The notes beneath the pieces were generated by a model. That model made no database searches and was not told where the DNA came from. It saw nothing but the letters and a program-made list of their open reading frames with translations. From an uncultured Porphyromonadaceae bacterium (GTDB lineage Bacteria > Bacteroidota > Bacteroidia > Bacteroidales > Muribaculaceae), in the NCBI GenBank assembly GCA_902491625.1, contig CABUIO010000002.1, positions 124,001 through 188,000 of the forward strand: a stretch of 64,000 nucleotides of DNA. The letters are read 5' to 3'. A program made the translations under genes and the position numbers. Shown piece by piece: positions 18,550 through 26,939 of the stretch (its first letter is position 1; each line of letters begins with the position of its first letter).

Positions 18550-19107
18550 ATGAACCGCGACACGGAGATTCCGATACCATATCTGCCCTCCGTGGAATGG
18601 TATCGCGACTACACGGCCTTCCTGCTCGGAACGGCATCCGCACCGCCTCGTCTGCCGGCACATTTCTGCCGCGCAGAGGTGGAGGCTCCGTTCGGACGCC
18701 GCACACTCTCGGTGCCGGTGGAGGGTGGCCGTCGCCTCATCTCGGCTCGCCGTTACCCTCTGCTCCGCCTCTCGGAACATGGCAACTGGCGCCGCACGCA
18801 CTGGAGCACGATCGCCACAGCCTACGGTCCCACGCCTTACTTCCATCTCTATGAGGAAGAATTCGCCGCCATCTACGACCATCCGCACGAGACACTCGCG
18901 GGGCTGTGCCGCGAACTTCACGAGACCATCGACCGTGCGGCCTCGCTCTCGGAGAATATCGACTGGCTCCTCCGCCATCCCGACGAGGGGAAAGTGCGAC
19001 CGCCGCGCCCTGACTGCGATCCGACGCTGAGCATCCTCCACCTCCTATTTCAGGAAGGCCCCTCGACAATATTCTCCCTCTTCCCGGATCAGGATGCCAA
19101 ACAATAG
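18550..19107 (+). CDS. WbqC family protein
   Basis: A 185-residue protein of the WbqC-like family, whose members often sit in polysaccharide gene clusters; in Bacteroidota a copy commonly follows lepB. The opening IPYLPSVEWYRDY and the segment LRLSEHGNWRRTHW are typical. It is likely cytoplasmic, and its biochemical role is not established. An earlier ATG at 18484 would overlap lepB by 58 bases and add a non-conserved 22-residue stretch, so 18550 is preferred. Four closely spaced genes (dapB, lepB, this one, DUF4294) form one transcription unit. Confidence 0.85.
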   Translation: MNRDTEIPIPYLPSVEWYRDYTAFLLGTASAPPRLPAHFCRAEVEAPFGRRTLSVPVEGGRRLISARRYPLLRLSEHGNWRRTHWSTIATAYGPTPYFHLYEEEFAAIYDHPHETLAGLCRELHETIDRAASLSENIDWLLRHPDEGKVRPPRPDCDPTLSILHLLFQEGPSTIFSLFPDQDAKQ

Positions 19108-19135
19108 CGAACAACATAACTACGGGGAATAATTT

Positions 19136-19807
19136 ATGATGATTGAAAAATGGTTACATACAGTTCTTAACAGGACGAGACTGATAATCGCGGCGGTAGC
19201 ACTGTCGGCGAGCTTCGGCGTGTCGGCACAGAATCTCTACGCACCCGAGGAGGATCCCGAGATGCCGCATCTCAAGGTCAAGGCATTCCGAGGCTATTAC
19301 CACGATGTCGACGAATACGGCGACACCGTGCGCGTCACCATCTTCAACGACTTCTACGTCTATCCGCCGCTGAAGTTCAAGAACAAGCAGCAGGAGGACT
19401 TCTACTGGCGCACCGTGCGCGACGTGCGCAAGACGCTCCCCTACGCCAAATTCGCCTTCTCCACGCTTTGCGAAACCTACGAGTATATCCTCACGCTCCC
19501 CGACCAGAAAGCGCGAGACAAGCACCTCAAAACGCTTGAAAAGGATATTTTCAACCGCTACAAGCCTGCGATCAAAAGCATGACCAAAGGTCAGGGCAAG
19601 ATACTTCTGAAGCTGATCGGCAGGGAGACAAACCAATCGAGCTTCAACATCGTCAAGGCATTTCTCGGCACATTCCGCGCCGGCTTCTGGCAGACCTTCG
19701 GCCGCTTCTTCGGCATGAACCTTAAAGTAGACTTCAATCCAGACAAAAACGAGCAGGACGCCCTCATCGACCGCATAGCCACCCTCATCGAGCAAGGCTC
19801 CCTGTGA
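19136..19807 (+). CDS. DUF4294 domain secreted protein
   Basis: A 223-residue protein with an N-terminal signal peptide ending near ...SFGVSAQ (about residue 32). The mature part matches the DUF4294 family of Bacteroidota: a small beta N-terminus (HLKVKAFRGYYHDVDEYGDTVRV) followed by long charged helices (YWRTVRDVRKTLPYAKFA and after). It is probably periplasmic and of unknown function. Two consecutive ATGs (19136 and 19139) begin it. It is the last gene of the dapB-lepB unit and ends at a convergent terminator region. Confidence 0.85.
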   Translation: MMIEKWLHTVLNRTRLIIAAVALSASFGVSAQNLYAPEEDPEMPHLKVKAFRGYYHDVDEYGDTVRVTIFNDFYVYPPLKFKNKQQEDFYWRTVRDVRKTLPYAKFAFSTLCETYEYILTLPDQKARDKHLKTLEKDIFNRYKPAIKSMTKGQGKILLKLIGRETNQSSFNIVKAFLGTFRAGFWQTFGRFFGMNLKVDFNPDKNEQDALIDRIATLIEQGSL

Positions 19808-19812
19808 CCCCG

Positions 19813-19857
19813 AATGATTAGCTATAATGGGCAAGATAGCTAAATTAGCTAATCATT
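19813..19857. repeat. 11-bp inverted repeat with repeated 'tagcta'
   Basis: aatgattagct (19813-19823) pairs with agctaatcatt (19847-19857); between them tagct units repeat. It lies at the start of the convergent gap and may add to termination. Confidence 0.5.
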
Positions 19858-19870
19858 AGCTATAGAGATA

Positions 19871-19902
19871 AAGCGCTCCCGCGAGTCTTCGTGGGAGCGC
19901 TT
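19871..19902. terminator. Convergent terminator hairpin
   Basis: aagcgctccc (19871-19880) pairs perfectly with gggagcgctt (19893-19902). It lies between the 3' ends of the DUF4294 gene and the large adhesin-like gene, so it can serve both strands. It lacks a strong T-run. Confidence 0.6.
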
Positions 19903-19939
19903 GCTATTGGATCCGGCCTGAGGCCGTAACTCTTTTCGA

Positions 19940-22900
19940 TTATTTCACGATCAGTTTTACAACGTCCTTGCCGGCTTTCACTACGTAGACGCCTGTGCCT
20001 ACGGTGAAGGTCTTGCTTGCAGATGCATGGCTGTCGGCGGCTACTACCTTGCCGTCGGCGCTTACTACGGCCACAGCCTCACCCTCGTAGCCGTTGACCA
20101 CGATGGCGCCAACCTTGGCGTAGATAGCCTTGTCGCCGGCCACGATGCCGTCGACACCGGTAGTGCGGATGGTGAGGGAGTTGGATTCGAGACCCAGCGA
20201 GCCGTCGGAGAGCACGGGCATTACCATGTAGGTGTAGACTGCGTTCTCCTCTACCGTGGAGTCGGTGTATGTGCCGTCCTCGCAGAGAGCTGCCGGAGCG
20301 ATCACGGCGCCGTCACGGTAGATGTCATAGCCTTTCAGCTTGGCGGAGGAGCCTGCGGGAGCGTAGGAGATATCGTCGAGCATTATGCCGAATATATCCT
20401 TGCTCACATAGTGGATGGCGAAGTACTTGGCGTCGGCGGGGAGGGAGAAGGTGTAGTCGTGCCAGGTCGTCGAAGCGGCAGAGGGATCGCCGGCCACATC
20501 TATCTTCTCAAGGAGCTTGAAGTCCTCGGGCTTGTCGCTGCCGGTGGAGTACATGACCTCAATCTCCTCCGCGCCATACTGATATGTGATGGGGCGCACC
20601 GAGAAGCTGAAGTCCGTACCGCCGGTGACCTCGGGCGAGATCAGCCAGTCGTCAGCGGCAGCGAGGTTGCCTTCCGGCTCCGCGGGACAGAACGCGATGA
20701 GGAACTGATCGCCGGTCTTGGCTTCGAATGTACCGGCGCTGCCGAGGATCTCCTCGACCTGCTTCTGGCTCCAGCAGAGGAAGCTGGAAGGACCGTAGGC
20801 ACCGGGGATCTCGGCGAATTTGTCGGCCTGCGAGCCATAGACTTTGTAACCGTCGCCGTCAACGCGCTTGAACTGGCCGATCATGTCGGAAGCGTCGTCG
20901 AGCACGAAGGGTGTCACGTCCTCGAAGCTGTCGACCACCTGATTGGAGACAACCAGCGGAGTCCATGCGAGTGTCACCTCGTCGAACTTGATTTCCTTAG
21001 CGGTTAGGTCGGTAACCACGGGGATCACGCCCTTGGCTACGGTGAAGTTCTTGACCATGGAGTCATTGGTCTCCTTGTTGTCGGCCTTCTCGATGGTGTA
21101 TTCGAGAGTCATGTCTCCGATCTGCTCGGCTGTCGGGGTGAACGCGATCTTGAAGGTGGTCTCGGCGTCGGGCTGAATAGCCTCTGTTCCTGCGGGAACA
21201 CTGACGTTGGCCACGACATTGCCCTCGGCGTCGGTCAGGGTCCAGCTTGAAGCGGGAATCATGTTGGCCTGCGAGCCTAAGTTGACCACATGGGCGATGA
21301 AGGAGGATTCCTCGCCGATGGGAGCCTTAGCGGGACCCTCGATCTCAGTCACGCCGAAGTCGAAGGGAACGTTGTCATAGATCTTGAATCCATAGAGGAT
21401 GAAGGAAGCTGTCTCGCTGATGTCCGTGCGGATGCCGAGTTCGATCCAGTTCTTGCCGTTGAACGCGGCGGGGAGGTCAAGCTGCAGGGTCTGGCGTCCC
21501 TTGGTCGCGAAGTCGGCTGCGGTGTAGCTCTTGACAACAGTCTCCTCCACGCCGAAGGCGCTTGCTACAACCGAGAAGTCGGCGCTGCCGCCGTAAACAT
21601 CGAGCTTGAGGGCAGGAGTCTTGAGAGACTTGGTGGAGACTTTGGGAAGCGTGATGTAAGCCTCGGTCTGTGTGGTGCCCGCTTTCAGTTTGGTATATGC
21701 GGCAGATGCATTGTCAGGTGTGGCATAGTCGGGGAAGTCCTTGCCGGGATTGCCGACGAGAAGCTGATAGCCGCTGCCGTAGTTGACGATGGGAAGAAGG
21801 ATCTGGCCGGCGGGGAAGCTGCAGACTGCGGGAGCCTCGTAGGGCTTACCCATGACGTTGGAAGTGATCATCAGATAGTCAGCCATGCCGACAAAGTTCT
21901 CGGCGAGTATGCCGACACTCACGAATTCCTGGTCGGAGCCTTCGGGGATAGTGTAGTCGTAGGAGTAGACATCGGTGCCGATGAGCGCAGTGGCCTCCCA
22001 GCCGTCGGCGCCCTGCTCGCAGAGGTAGTAGGTGACTCCGGTCGGAGCTACATAGCCGCCGTCGACACCCTCTACGGGAGCTTCCCATGTGATGTGCATC
22101 ACGTAGTCGCTCGAGTCGATGGTGTTGGCGATATTCTCGACTGTACCGGGGCGCTCCACGCCTGTGTAGAGGCTGACAGATGCGGGCAGGCTCTGAAGAT
22201 CGCCGTCCTTGACGGTGACAGTGATGATGTTCTCGCCCTGTTTGGTCGGAACGGTGACTGTGACAGTTTCACCGGACTTGCCTGTGGCTGTGACGGCGTC
22301 GCAGCCGGCAGCCTGCACGGATGCCGTGAGATCCTTGTCAGCGGCATAAGGCACACCGTTGAATGTGGCTGTGGGGAGCGTGAATGTCACGGCAGCGTTG
22401 AGGGCGCCCTTGGCACCTGCGACAGCGCTGAGAGCGGAAACAGCCTTAGGATTGGTCACGGCCATTCCGTCTACCGCCTTGAGGCTGAAGTCGCGCATGT
22501 ACAGCTTATACTGATCGGCGGGAGATGTCACGTGGACGCCCACATAGTATGTTCCAGCGCTCGGGACATTGAAGTATGCGCTGTAGCGGTTGTCGATAAG
22601 ATCGCTTACGTATGAAAGTTCGTTGAGCACTTCCGTGTCTTCGATGAGTGTGCTGATGGCAGTCGCGGGTTCGGGAGCAGTACAGAGCTTAACCTCGAAA
22701 TTCTCCTGATAGTCCTGCTCTCTGAATGCGTTGAAGCCGAACTCGTAGACAGCGTTGACATCGGTAAAGGAAGCCGCCGGGAGGAACAGCCAGTCGTCGG
22801 CATCGTTCGAGCTACTGTAGCTGTAGGCAAACGCCGAAAGGGTCGAAGAGCCTAAATCGACATATTCAAACGAGATCGACCTGTTGTCGTTGTTGGCATT

Positions 22901-24541
22901 AACGACAGTGAACACGCGGGATTCCTTCTCTGTCGGAGTGAAGCTGACAGGAAGTGTATAGGGATCGCCATATTTGAGGTCGTTGGAATTAGTCTTCTCG
23001 GAAACCTTGCCGTCGAAGACAGCCTCTACGGAAGCCACATAGTTCTCGACAAGCTCGCCTGCGGGGAAATGGGAAGCGCATTCGGTGGCCTTGATGCCCT
23101 GAGCTATGACCTTGTCGTTGAGATAGACATTGTAGGTAACCTCTTCGGCGTTGACATAGCCCTCGTGGGCGCCCTTGGAGACAGGAGTCCAGGTGATCTT
23201 GTCAGTTGTAAGGGTCACGGAAGCAGGAGCCGCGGGAGTGTCGTTGCCGACATAGAATGTTGTAGTCGTGAAGCGGCCGGTCTTTCCTCCGAGGCTGACC
23301 TTGAAAGTGAATGTGTGGAGACCCTCTGTGAGGTCGGAGACATTGACGGTCACGTCGCTGCCTGCCGCGCCCTTGCCGCGCTGAGCCTCGGTGCCGTCGA
23401 TCTCAAGGATCCAGTCGATGTCGCCGATGACGGGAGTGCCGCCGTAGGTCAGCGAAGCGAGCCTGTAAGTCAGCGAGCCGCTGAGGACGCCGTTGCCGAA
23501 GATCGTGTTGACGAGGGTGGACTCGCCCGGAGCGCCCTCCTCGATCTTGCGGTCGTCAGGACATGCGAACGACAGGAACTCGACAAGAGAGTCATATTTT
23601 GTGTAGGAAAGCTGCGCGAAAGTGTTTTCGTCGAGGAGAGCGATGCCGCACTCTTCCTCACCGCAGATGGCGTAATAGTATCCGCCGTCCAGAGGGCTGT
23701 AGGCCAGCGACGTGATATAGTCGGACGACTGCTCAAGCTCAGCGAGCTTGGTCACCGCGCCTGTGGTCGTGTTGAATTCAAGCACGTTCTTGCCCAGTCG
23801 GTTGCCCTGAACGCCGATAAGCTTGCCGGAGACCTGATTGTAGGTCAGGGCGCACACATTGGACTTCTCGGGCAACGTGGCCACGACGGTGATCTTGTTG
23901 GGAGCAGCACCGGAGGCGGTGCCGTAATGCAGGCCATCCTCGGTCTCGATAAGACCGTAGACCATGTCGTTGACAGGATCGTAGGCTCCATAGTTGAAGA
24001 CAGGATCCTCATCGCCATATTCCAGCGTTTCCACCAGATTGCCGTCGGCGTCATAGACGTAGGTGCCGACACTGAGGACAAAAATCCAGTATGTTTCCGT
24101 TCCGGTGATGTAGAATTTACCGTCGCGCACGTACATGTAGTTGACGCTCAGAGCCTGTCCGGCAGGTCCCGTGAAAGCCGGCATGATGTTGTTGACAGTG
24201 CCGTCGAGGAACACCTCGGAAAGTCCTGTAGTCATTGTCTCCGACGAATCGTAGTCGAGATAGCCGTAGACAGTGGCTCCGGCAGGGCCGATGCGCGAAG
24301 GGGCGAGCGTGTTTTTGACAGACTTCGGCAGACGTGCGACAGTGTTGGCGTCTGCATTGAAGCCGATCGTGGGATTGCCGCTCGTACGCGCCTTTCCCAC
24401 AGCATTGGGAACGACAACCACAGGCTTGCCTTTCGGTAGCGAAGCCGCGCCGGGAGAAGCCATTCTCTTGGCGGGCGACCCGGCGAAGACTGTGCCTAAG
24501 CCGAGGACTACAGAAAGACACAAAGTAGCCAGTTTCTTCAT
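19940..24541 (-). CDS. Large secreted adhesin-like protein (cleaved-adhesin / choice-of-anchor J domains)
   Basis: A 1533-residue exported protein. The start at 24541 gives a canonical signal peptide (MKKLATLCLSVVLGLGTVFAG); an earlier in-frame ATG at 24625 would bury it. The N-terminal third looks like a beta-propeller or repeat region (YVYDADGNLVETLEYGDED type). The middle holds fibronectin/Ig-like segments and two lectin-like regions with DDWLFLPA and DDWLISPE motifs, typical of cleaved-adhesin/choice-of-anchor J domains. The last 70 residues (GVYVVKAGKDVVKLIVK) resemble a Bacteroidales C-terminal sorting or DUF6383-like domain, suggesting export by a type IX-like route. It is probably cell-surface. 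Monocistronic, with its own promoter. Confidence 0.8.
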   Translation of the reverse strand: MKKLATLCLSVVLGLGTVFAGSPAKRMASPGAASLPKGKPVVVVPNAVGKARTSGNPTIGFNADANTVARLPKSVKNTLAPSRIGPAGATVYGYLDYDSSETMTTGLSEVFLDGTVNNIMPAFTGPAGQALSVNYMYVRDGKFYITGTETYWIFVLSVGTYVYDADGNLVETLEYGDEDPVFNYGAYDPVNDMVYGLIETEDGLHYGTASGAAPNKITVVATLPEKSNVCALTYNQVSGKLIGVQGNRLGKNVLEFNTTTGAVTKLAELEQSSDYITSLAYSPLDGGYYYAICGEEECGIALLDENTFAQLSYTKYDSLVEFLSFACPDDRKIEEGAPGESTLVNTIFGNGVLSGSLTYRLASLTYGGTPVIGDIDWILEIDGTEAQRGKGAAGSDVTVNVSDLTEGLHTFTFKVSLGGKTGRFTTTTFYVGNDTPAAPASVTLTTDKITWTPVSKGAHEGYVNAEEVTYNVYLNDKVIAQGIKATECASHFPAGELVENYVASVEAVFDGKVSEKTNSNDLKYGDPYTLPVSFTPTEKESRVFTVVNANNDNRSISFEYVDLGSSTLSAFAYSYSSSNDADDWLFLPAASFTDVNAVYEFGFNAFREQDYQENFEVKLCTAPEPATAISTLIEDTEVLNELSYVSDLIDNRYSAYFNVPSAGTYYVGVHVTSPADQYKLYMRDFSLKAVDGMAVTNPKAVSALSAVAGAKGALNAAVTFTLPTATFNGVPYAADKDLTASVQAAGCDAVTATGKSGETVTVTVPTKQGENIITVTVKDGDLQSLPASVSLYTGVERPGTVENIANTIDSSDYVMHITWEAPVEGVDGGYVAPTGVTYYLCEQGADGWEATALIGTDVYSYDYTIPEGSDQEFVSVGILAENFVGMADYLMITSNVMGKPYEAPAVCSFPAGQILLPIVNYGSGYQLLVGNPGKDFPDYATPDNASAAYTKLKAGTTQTEAYITLPKVSTKSLKTPALKLDVYGGSADFSVVASAFGVEETVVKSYTAADFATKGRQTLQLDLPAAFNGKNWIELGIRTDISETASFILYGFKIYDNVPFDFGVTEIEGPAKAPIGEESSFIAHVVNLGSQANMIPASSWTLTDAEGNVVANVSVPAGTEAIQPDAETTFKIAFTPTAEQIGDMTLEYTIEKADNKETNDSMVKNFTVAKGVIPVVTDLTAKEIKFDEVTLAWTPLVVSNQVVDSFEDVTPFVLDDASDMIGQFKRVDGDGYKVYGSQADKFAEIPGAYGPSSFLCWSQKQVEEILGSAGTFEAKTGDQFLIAFCPAEPEGNLAAADDWLISPEVTGGTDFSFSVRPITYQYGAEEIEVMYSTGSDKPEDFKLLEKIDVAGDPSAASTTWHDYTFSLPADAKYFAIHYVSKDIFGIMLDDISYAPAGSSAKLKGYDIYRDGAVIAPAALCEDGTYTDSTVEENAVYTYMVMPVLSDGSLGLESNSLTIRTTGVDGIVAGDKAIYAKVGAIVVNGYEGEAVAVVSADGKVVAADSHASASKTFTVGTGVYVVKAGKDVVKLIVK

Positions 24542-24647
24542 AATCTCTCTAAAATTTAAATTAAACGTTGGCCATGAATACACCTGCATCCATGGCGTTA
24601 TTTTTTTCAATCGGGTATGTGGCAACCGAATTTATCGCCTGCCGCTG

Positions 24648-24678
24648 CAAAGATAGAAAACAGGTTTTAATTTATCAA
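24648..24678 (-). promoter_or_regulatory. Bacteroidota promoter of the adhesin-like gene
   Basis: On the minus strand, TTG (24678-24676), exactly 20 bases, then TATCTTTG (24655-24648). It gives a leader of about 100 bases before the ATG at 24541. Confidence 0.75.
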
Positions 24679-24861
24679 AAAAATCAAACAGTTTTTTCAT
24701 CACGAGAGGCTCACAAATACATTTTCATCAAAATCTACGAAAAAACGTCCATACATGGAAAAGAGCCGGACGATGTCGCGGCACTGAAATCTCCGGAATC
24801 CGCATCCGATAATCGTATATAAAAGTAGACGATCTATCTGATGCGAATCGCCCTAACGTAG

Positions 24862-24881
24862 GGTTGTACCATGGTGCAACC
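24862..24881. repeat. Palindrome around ccatgg
   Basis: ggttgtaccatggtgcaacc, a 20-base palindrome with one mismatch pair, preceded by acgtag; related to 7198-7217 and 6603-6618. It lies in the 426-base gap 24542-24967, which also carries the promoter and the 9-bp repeats. Confidence 0.6.
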
Positions 24882-24917
24882 GCCTGCTACACATAGCGTT
24901 AAATCCGCAAAAAGTCG

Positions 24918-24953
24918 TTAAGGTCTTTAAAGTCGTTAAGGTCTTTAAAGTCC
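24918..24953. repeat. 9-bp tandem repeat (ttaaagtcc family), 4 copies
   Basis: Units ttaaggtct, ttaaagtcg, ttaaggtct, ttaaagtcc, alternating between two variants, end 14 bases beyond the 3' end of the LytTR regulator gene. Same family as 252-278. Confidence 0.75.
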
Positions 24954-24967
24954 TTAAAATTACAATC

Positions 24968-25693
24968 TTACATGCGGGAGAAGAAGCTGTCGCGATAGGC
25001 GTCGCTGACCGGAATCTCGGCGTCTCCGATAGTGATGCGGCTGCGCTCGACGGCGTCGATGCGCCGCATGTTGACGATGTAGGATTTATGGACACGGCAG
25101 AAATGTTCCGAGGGCAGTTTGTCTTCCATGGCCTTCATGGTGGTGAGGGCGATCAGCGACGTGCGCCGCTCGGAGGTATAGATGCAGACATAGTCCTTTA
25201 AAGCCTTGATATACAGAATTGAATCGAAGTCCACACGAACCATCTTGTAGTCGCACTTCACGAACATATAGTCCTGACCCGCAGATGCCTGCGGCGCCGG
25301 AGACGCCGGTTCGGCGAGGGAGGGAGCATGTTCGAGAGCACGCGTGGAGGTGGCCAGGAAGCGCGGATAGTCGATGGGCTTCAGAAGATAGTCGAACGCA
25401 TGGACGGCATAGCTTTCGTAGGCGTAGTCGCGGAATGCGGTGGTGAAGACCACAAGCGTCGGCGGCTGCACGAAGCGTGCCAGATCAAGACCGCTGATCT
25501 CCGGCATATTGATATCGAGGAAGATAAGGTCGACGTCGCGGCCGTTCTCCTCAAGCGCCGAGAGAGCCTCCTGCGGATCGAGGTGTGAGGAATGAAGCTC
25601 CAGAAAAGGTGTGCGTTCCACAAATCCGGTAAGAAGCCTGACGGCGAGAGGCTCGTCGTCTACTATCATGCATTTGAGCTTGTCTTTTGCCAT
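24968..25693 (-). CDS. LytTR-family response regulator
   Basis: A 241-residue two-component regulator. The receiver domain has the acidic pair in IVDDEP (11-14) and phosphoacceptor D60 in LIFLDINMP. After a Ser/Pro/Ala linker (about 120-140) comes a LytTR DNA-binding domain, with YIKALKDYVCIYT and FCRVHKSYIVNM recognisable. The start MAKDKLKC at 25693 is preferred over an upstream in-frame start that would run into the kinase gene. It lies seven bases after the sensor kinase and is co-transcribed with it. The pair faces away from an outer-membrane receptor gene, its likely target, though no binding site could be assigned. Confidence 0.93.
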   Translation of the reverse strand: MAKDKLKCMIVDDEPLAVRLLTGFVERTPFLELHSSHLDPQEALSALEENGRDVDLIFLDINMPEISGLDLARFVQPPTLVVFTTAFRDYAYESYAVHAFDYLLKPIDYPRFLATSTRALEHAPSLAEPASPAPQASAGQDYMFVKCDYKMVRVDFDSILYIKALKDYVCIYTSERRTSLIALTTMKAMEDKLPSEHFCRVHKSYIVNMRRIDAVERSRITIGDAEIPVSDAYRDSFFSRM

Positions 25694-25700
25694 TGTCTTG

Positions 25701-26744
25701 TCAGTTGTTGCGGGGAATTGTGATTTCGGCCAGATAGGAGCCATTCTTTTTATCGGCACCGTGTGTGATGGAGTGGCTCTCGGGGAAGAGGATGTTGAGG
25801 CGCCGCGTCAGGTTGTCGAGGCCGACGCCGTGGCCGGGAGCCGACTTGCTGCGCGAGGTAGGGAGGAGTGTGTTCTCGACACGGAACCTCACGGCGTCAT
25901 CGACCCGGAGCGAGACCTTGATGAATGATTTAGTAGTGCTGCTGGCGCCATGTTTGAAAGCATTCTCTACCAGCGAGATAAAGAGCATCGGCGGGACATT
26001 CAGTTTCGCGGTCGACTCCTCGGACGGAAAATCGGTGACGATGGCGAGGGAGTCGGTGTAGCGAAGGCTCATCAGGGCGATGTAGTCGCGGATGAAGTCG
26101 AGTTCGCTGTTGAGCGGCACGAACTGTATGCCTCCCTGCTCCAGCACATAGCGCATCAGGAAGCTGAGGCGGCTGATGGCGTCGCGGGCATTTTCGGGGT
26201 TGATCTCCACGAGCGCAGAGATGTTGTTGAGAGAATTGAAGATGAAGTGCGGATTCAGCTGTGCCTTGAGGCGCTCGGTCTCCATGCGTGCCAGTTCCTC
26301 GTTCTGGAGCAGCTGCTTGTGTTCGAGATACTGATTGCGCTGCATGCCGCGAAGCGCCAGGGCAACAAACACGAACATGGTGAAAGAGCATATCATCAGT
26401 ATGGACATCACGGTGATCTCCAGCGTGATGTCGCGCAAGGAACCCTGATAGTCGATATTGATGATGAACAGCACGACGGCCACCAGCAGCAACTGGAGCA
26501 GGATGTTGGATATGAAGAACCATTTCTTCCTGTGGCGGAAAAGGAACTTAGGCACGAAGATCCAGTAGTTCAGATAGAAAACGGCCATCATGAAGCCGAT
26601 CGGCTCCAGCCAGGAGACCATCAGCTCGACAATTCCGCCGTAGCCCTGAACCACAAAGAGCATCGGTATGGAAAAAAGCAATCCCCAGATGCACAGCTGT
26701 GCCAGTCCGGAGGAATGCCGTGATAAGAAACTGCGGTTTTCCAT
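25701..26744 (-). CDS. YehU/LytS-type sensor histidine kinase
   Basis: A 347-residue membrane kinase. Four hydrophobic segments (about 12-32, 45-64, 75-97 and 110-130) are followed by a short coiled coil and the histidine-box LNPHFIFNSLNN with the phosphorylated H166, then an HATPase domain (LFISLVENAFKHG, GHGVGLDNLTRRL). There is no large periplasmic sensor domain, so the signal is probably sensed within the membrane. A TTG at 26777 would give a longer frame, but it lies upstream of the predicted transcription start, so the ATG at 26744 is used. Partner of the LytTR regulator downstream. Confidence 0.93.
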   Translation of the reverse strand: MENRSFLSRHSSGLAQLCIWGLLFSIPMLFVVQGYGGIVELMVSWLEPIGFMMAVFYLNYWIFVPKFLFRHRKKWFFISNILLQLLLVAVVLFIINIDYQGSLRDITLEITVMSILMICSFTMFVFVALALRGMQRNQYLEHKQLLQNEELARMETERLKAQLNPHFIFNSLNNISALVEINPENARDAISRLSFLMRYVLEQGGIQFVPLNSELDFIRDYIALMSLRYTDSLAIVTDFPSEESTAKLNVPPMLFISLVENAFKHGASSTTKSFIKVSLRVDDAVRFRVENTLLPTSRSKSAPGHGVGLDNLTRRLNILFPESHSITHGADKKNGSYLAEITIPRNN

Positions 26745-26774
26745 ATGTGTCTTGAGTGCTGATTGTTTACGTCG

Positions 26775-26805
26775 CAAAGGTAGCTCAATACGGCAAAGTG
26801 CACAA
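26775..26805 (-). promoter_or_regulatory. Bacteroidota promoter of the kinase-regulator operon
   Basis: Minus-strand TTG (26805-26803), 20 bases, TACCTTTG (26782-26775). Its position decides the kinase start at 26744, leaving a leader of about 25 bases. Confidence 0.75.
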
Positions 26806-26866
26806 ATGTTTCGTCGGACATAAATGCCGTTTTGTCGAAAAGTCGGTGCGCATGGTCGTAATTTTT

Positions 26867-26897
26867 TTGCAGCCTCGCCATCGTGCGACTAATTTTG
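26867..26897 (+). promoter_or_regulatory. Bacteroidota promoter of the outer-membrane receptor gene
   Basis: TTG at 26867-26869, 20 bases, TAATTTTG at 26890-26897. It is divergent from the kinase promoter; the two -33 boxes are about 62 bases apart, leaving room for one shared operator. Confidence 0.8.
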
Positions 26898-26939
26898 CAA
26901 CGTGAAACATTGCCTGGAACTAAAAAAGTTTATACATTT

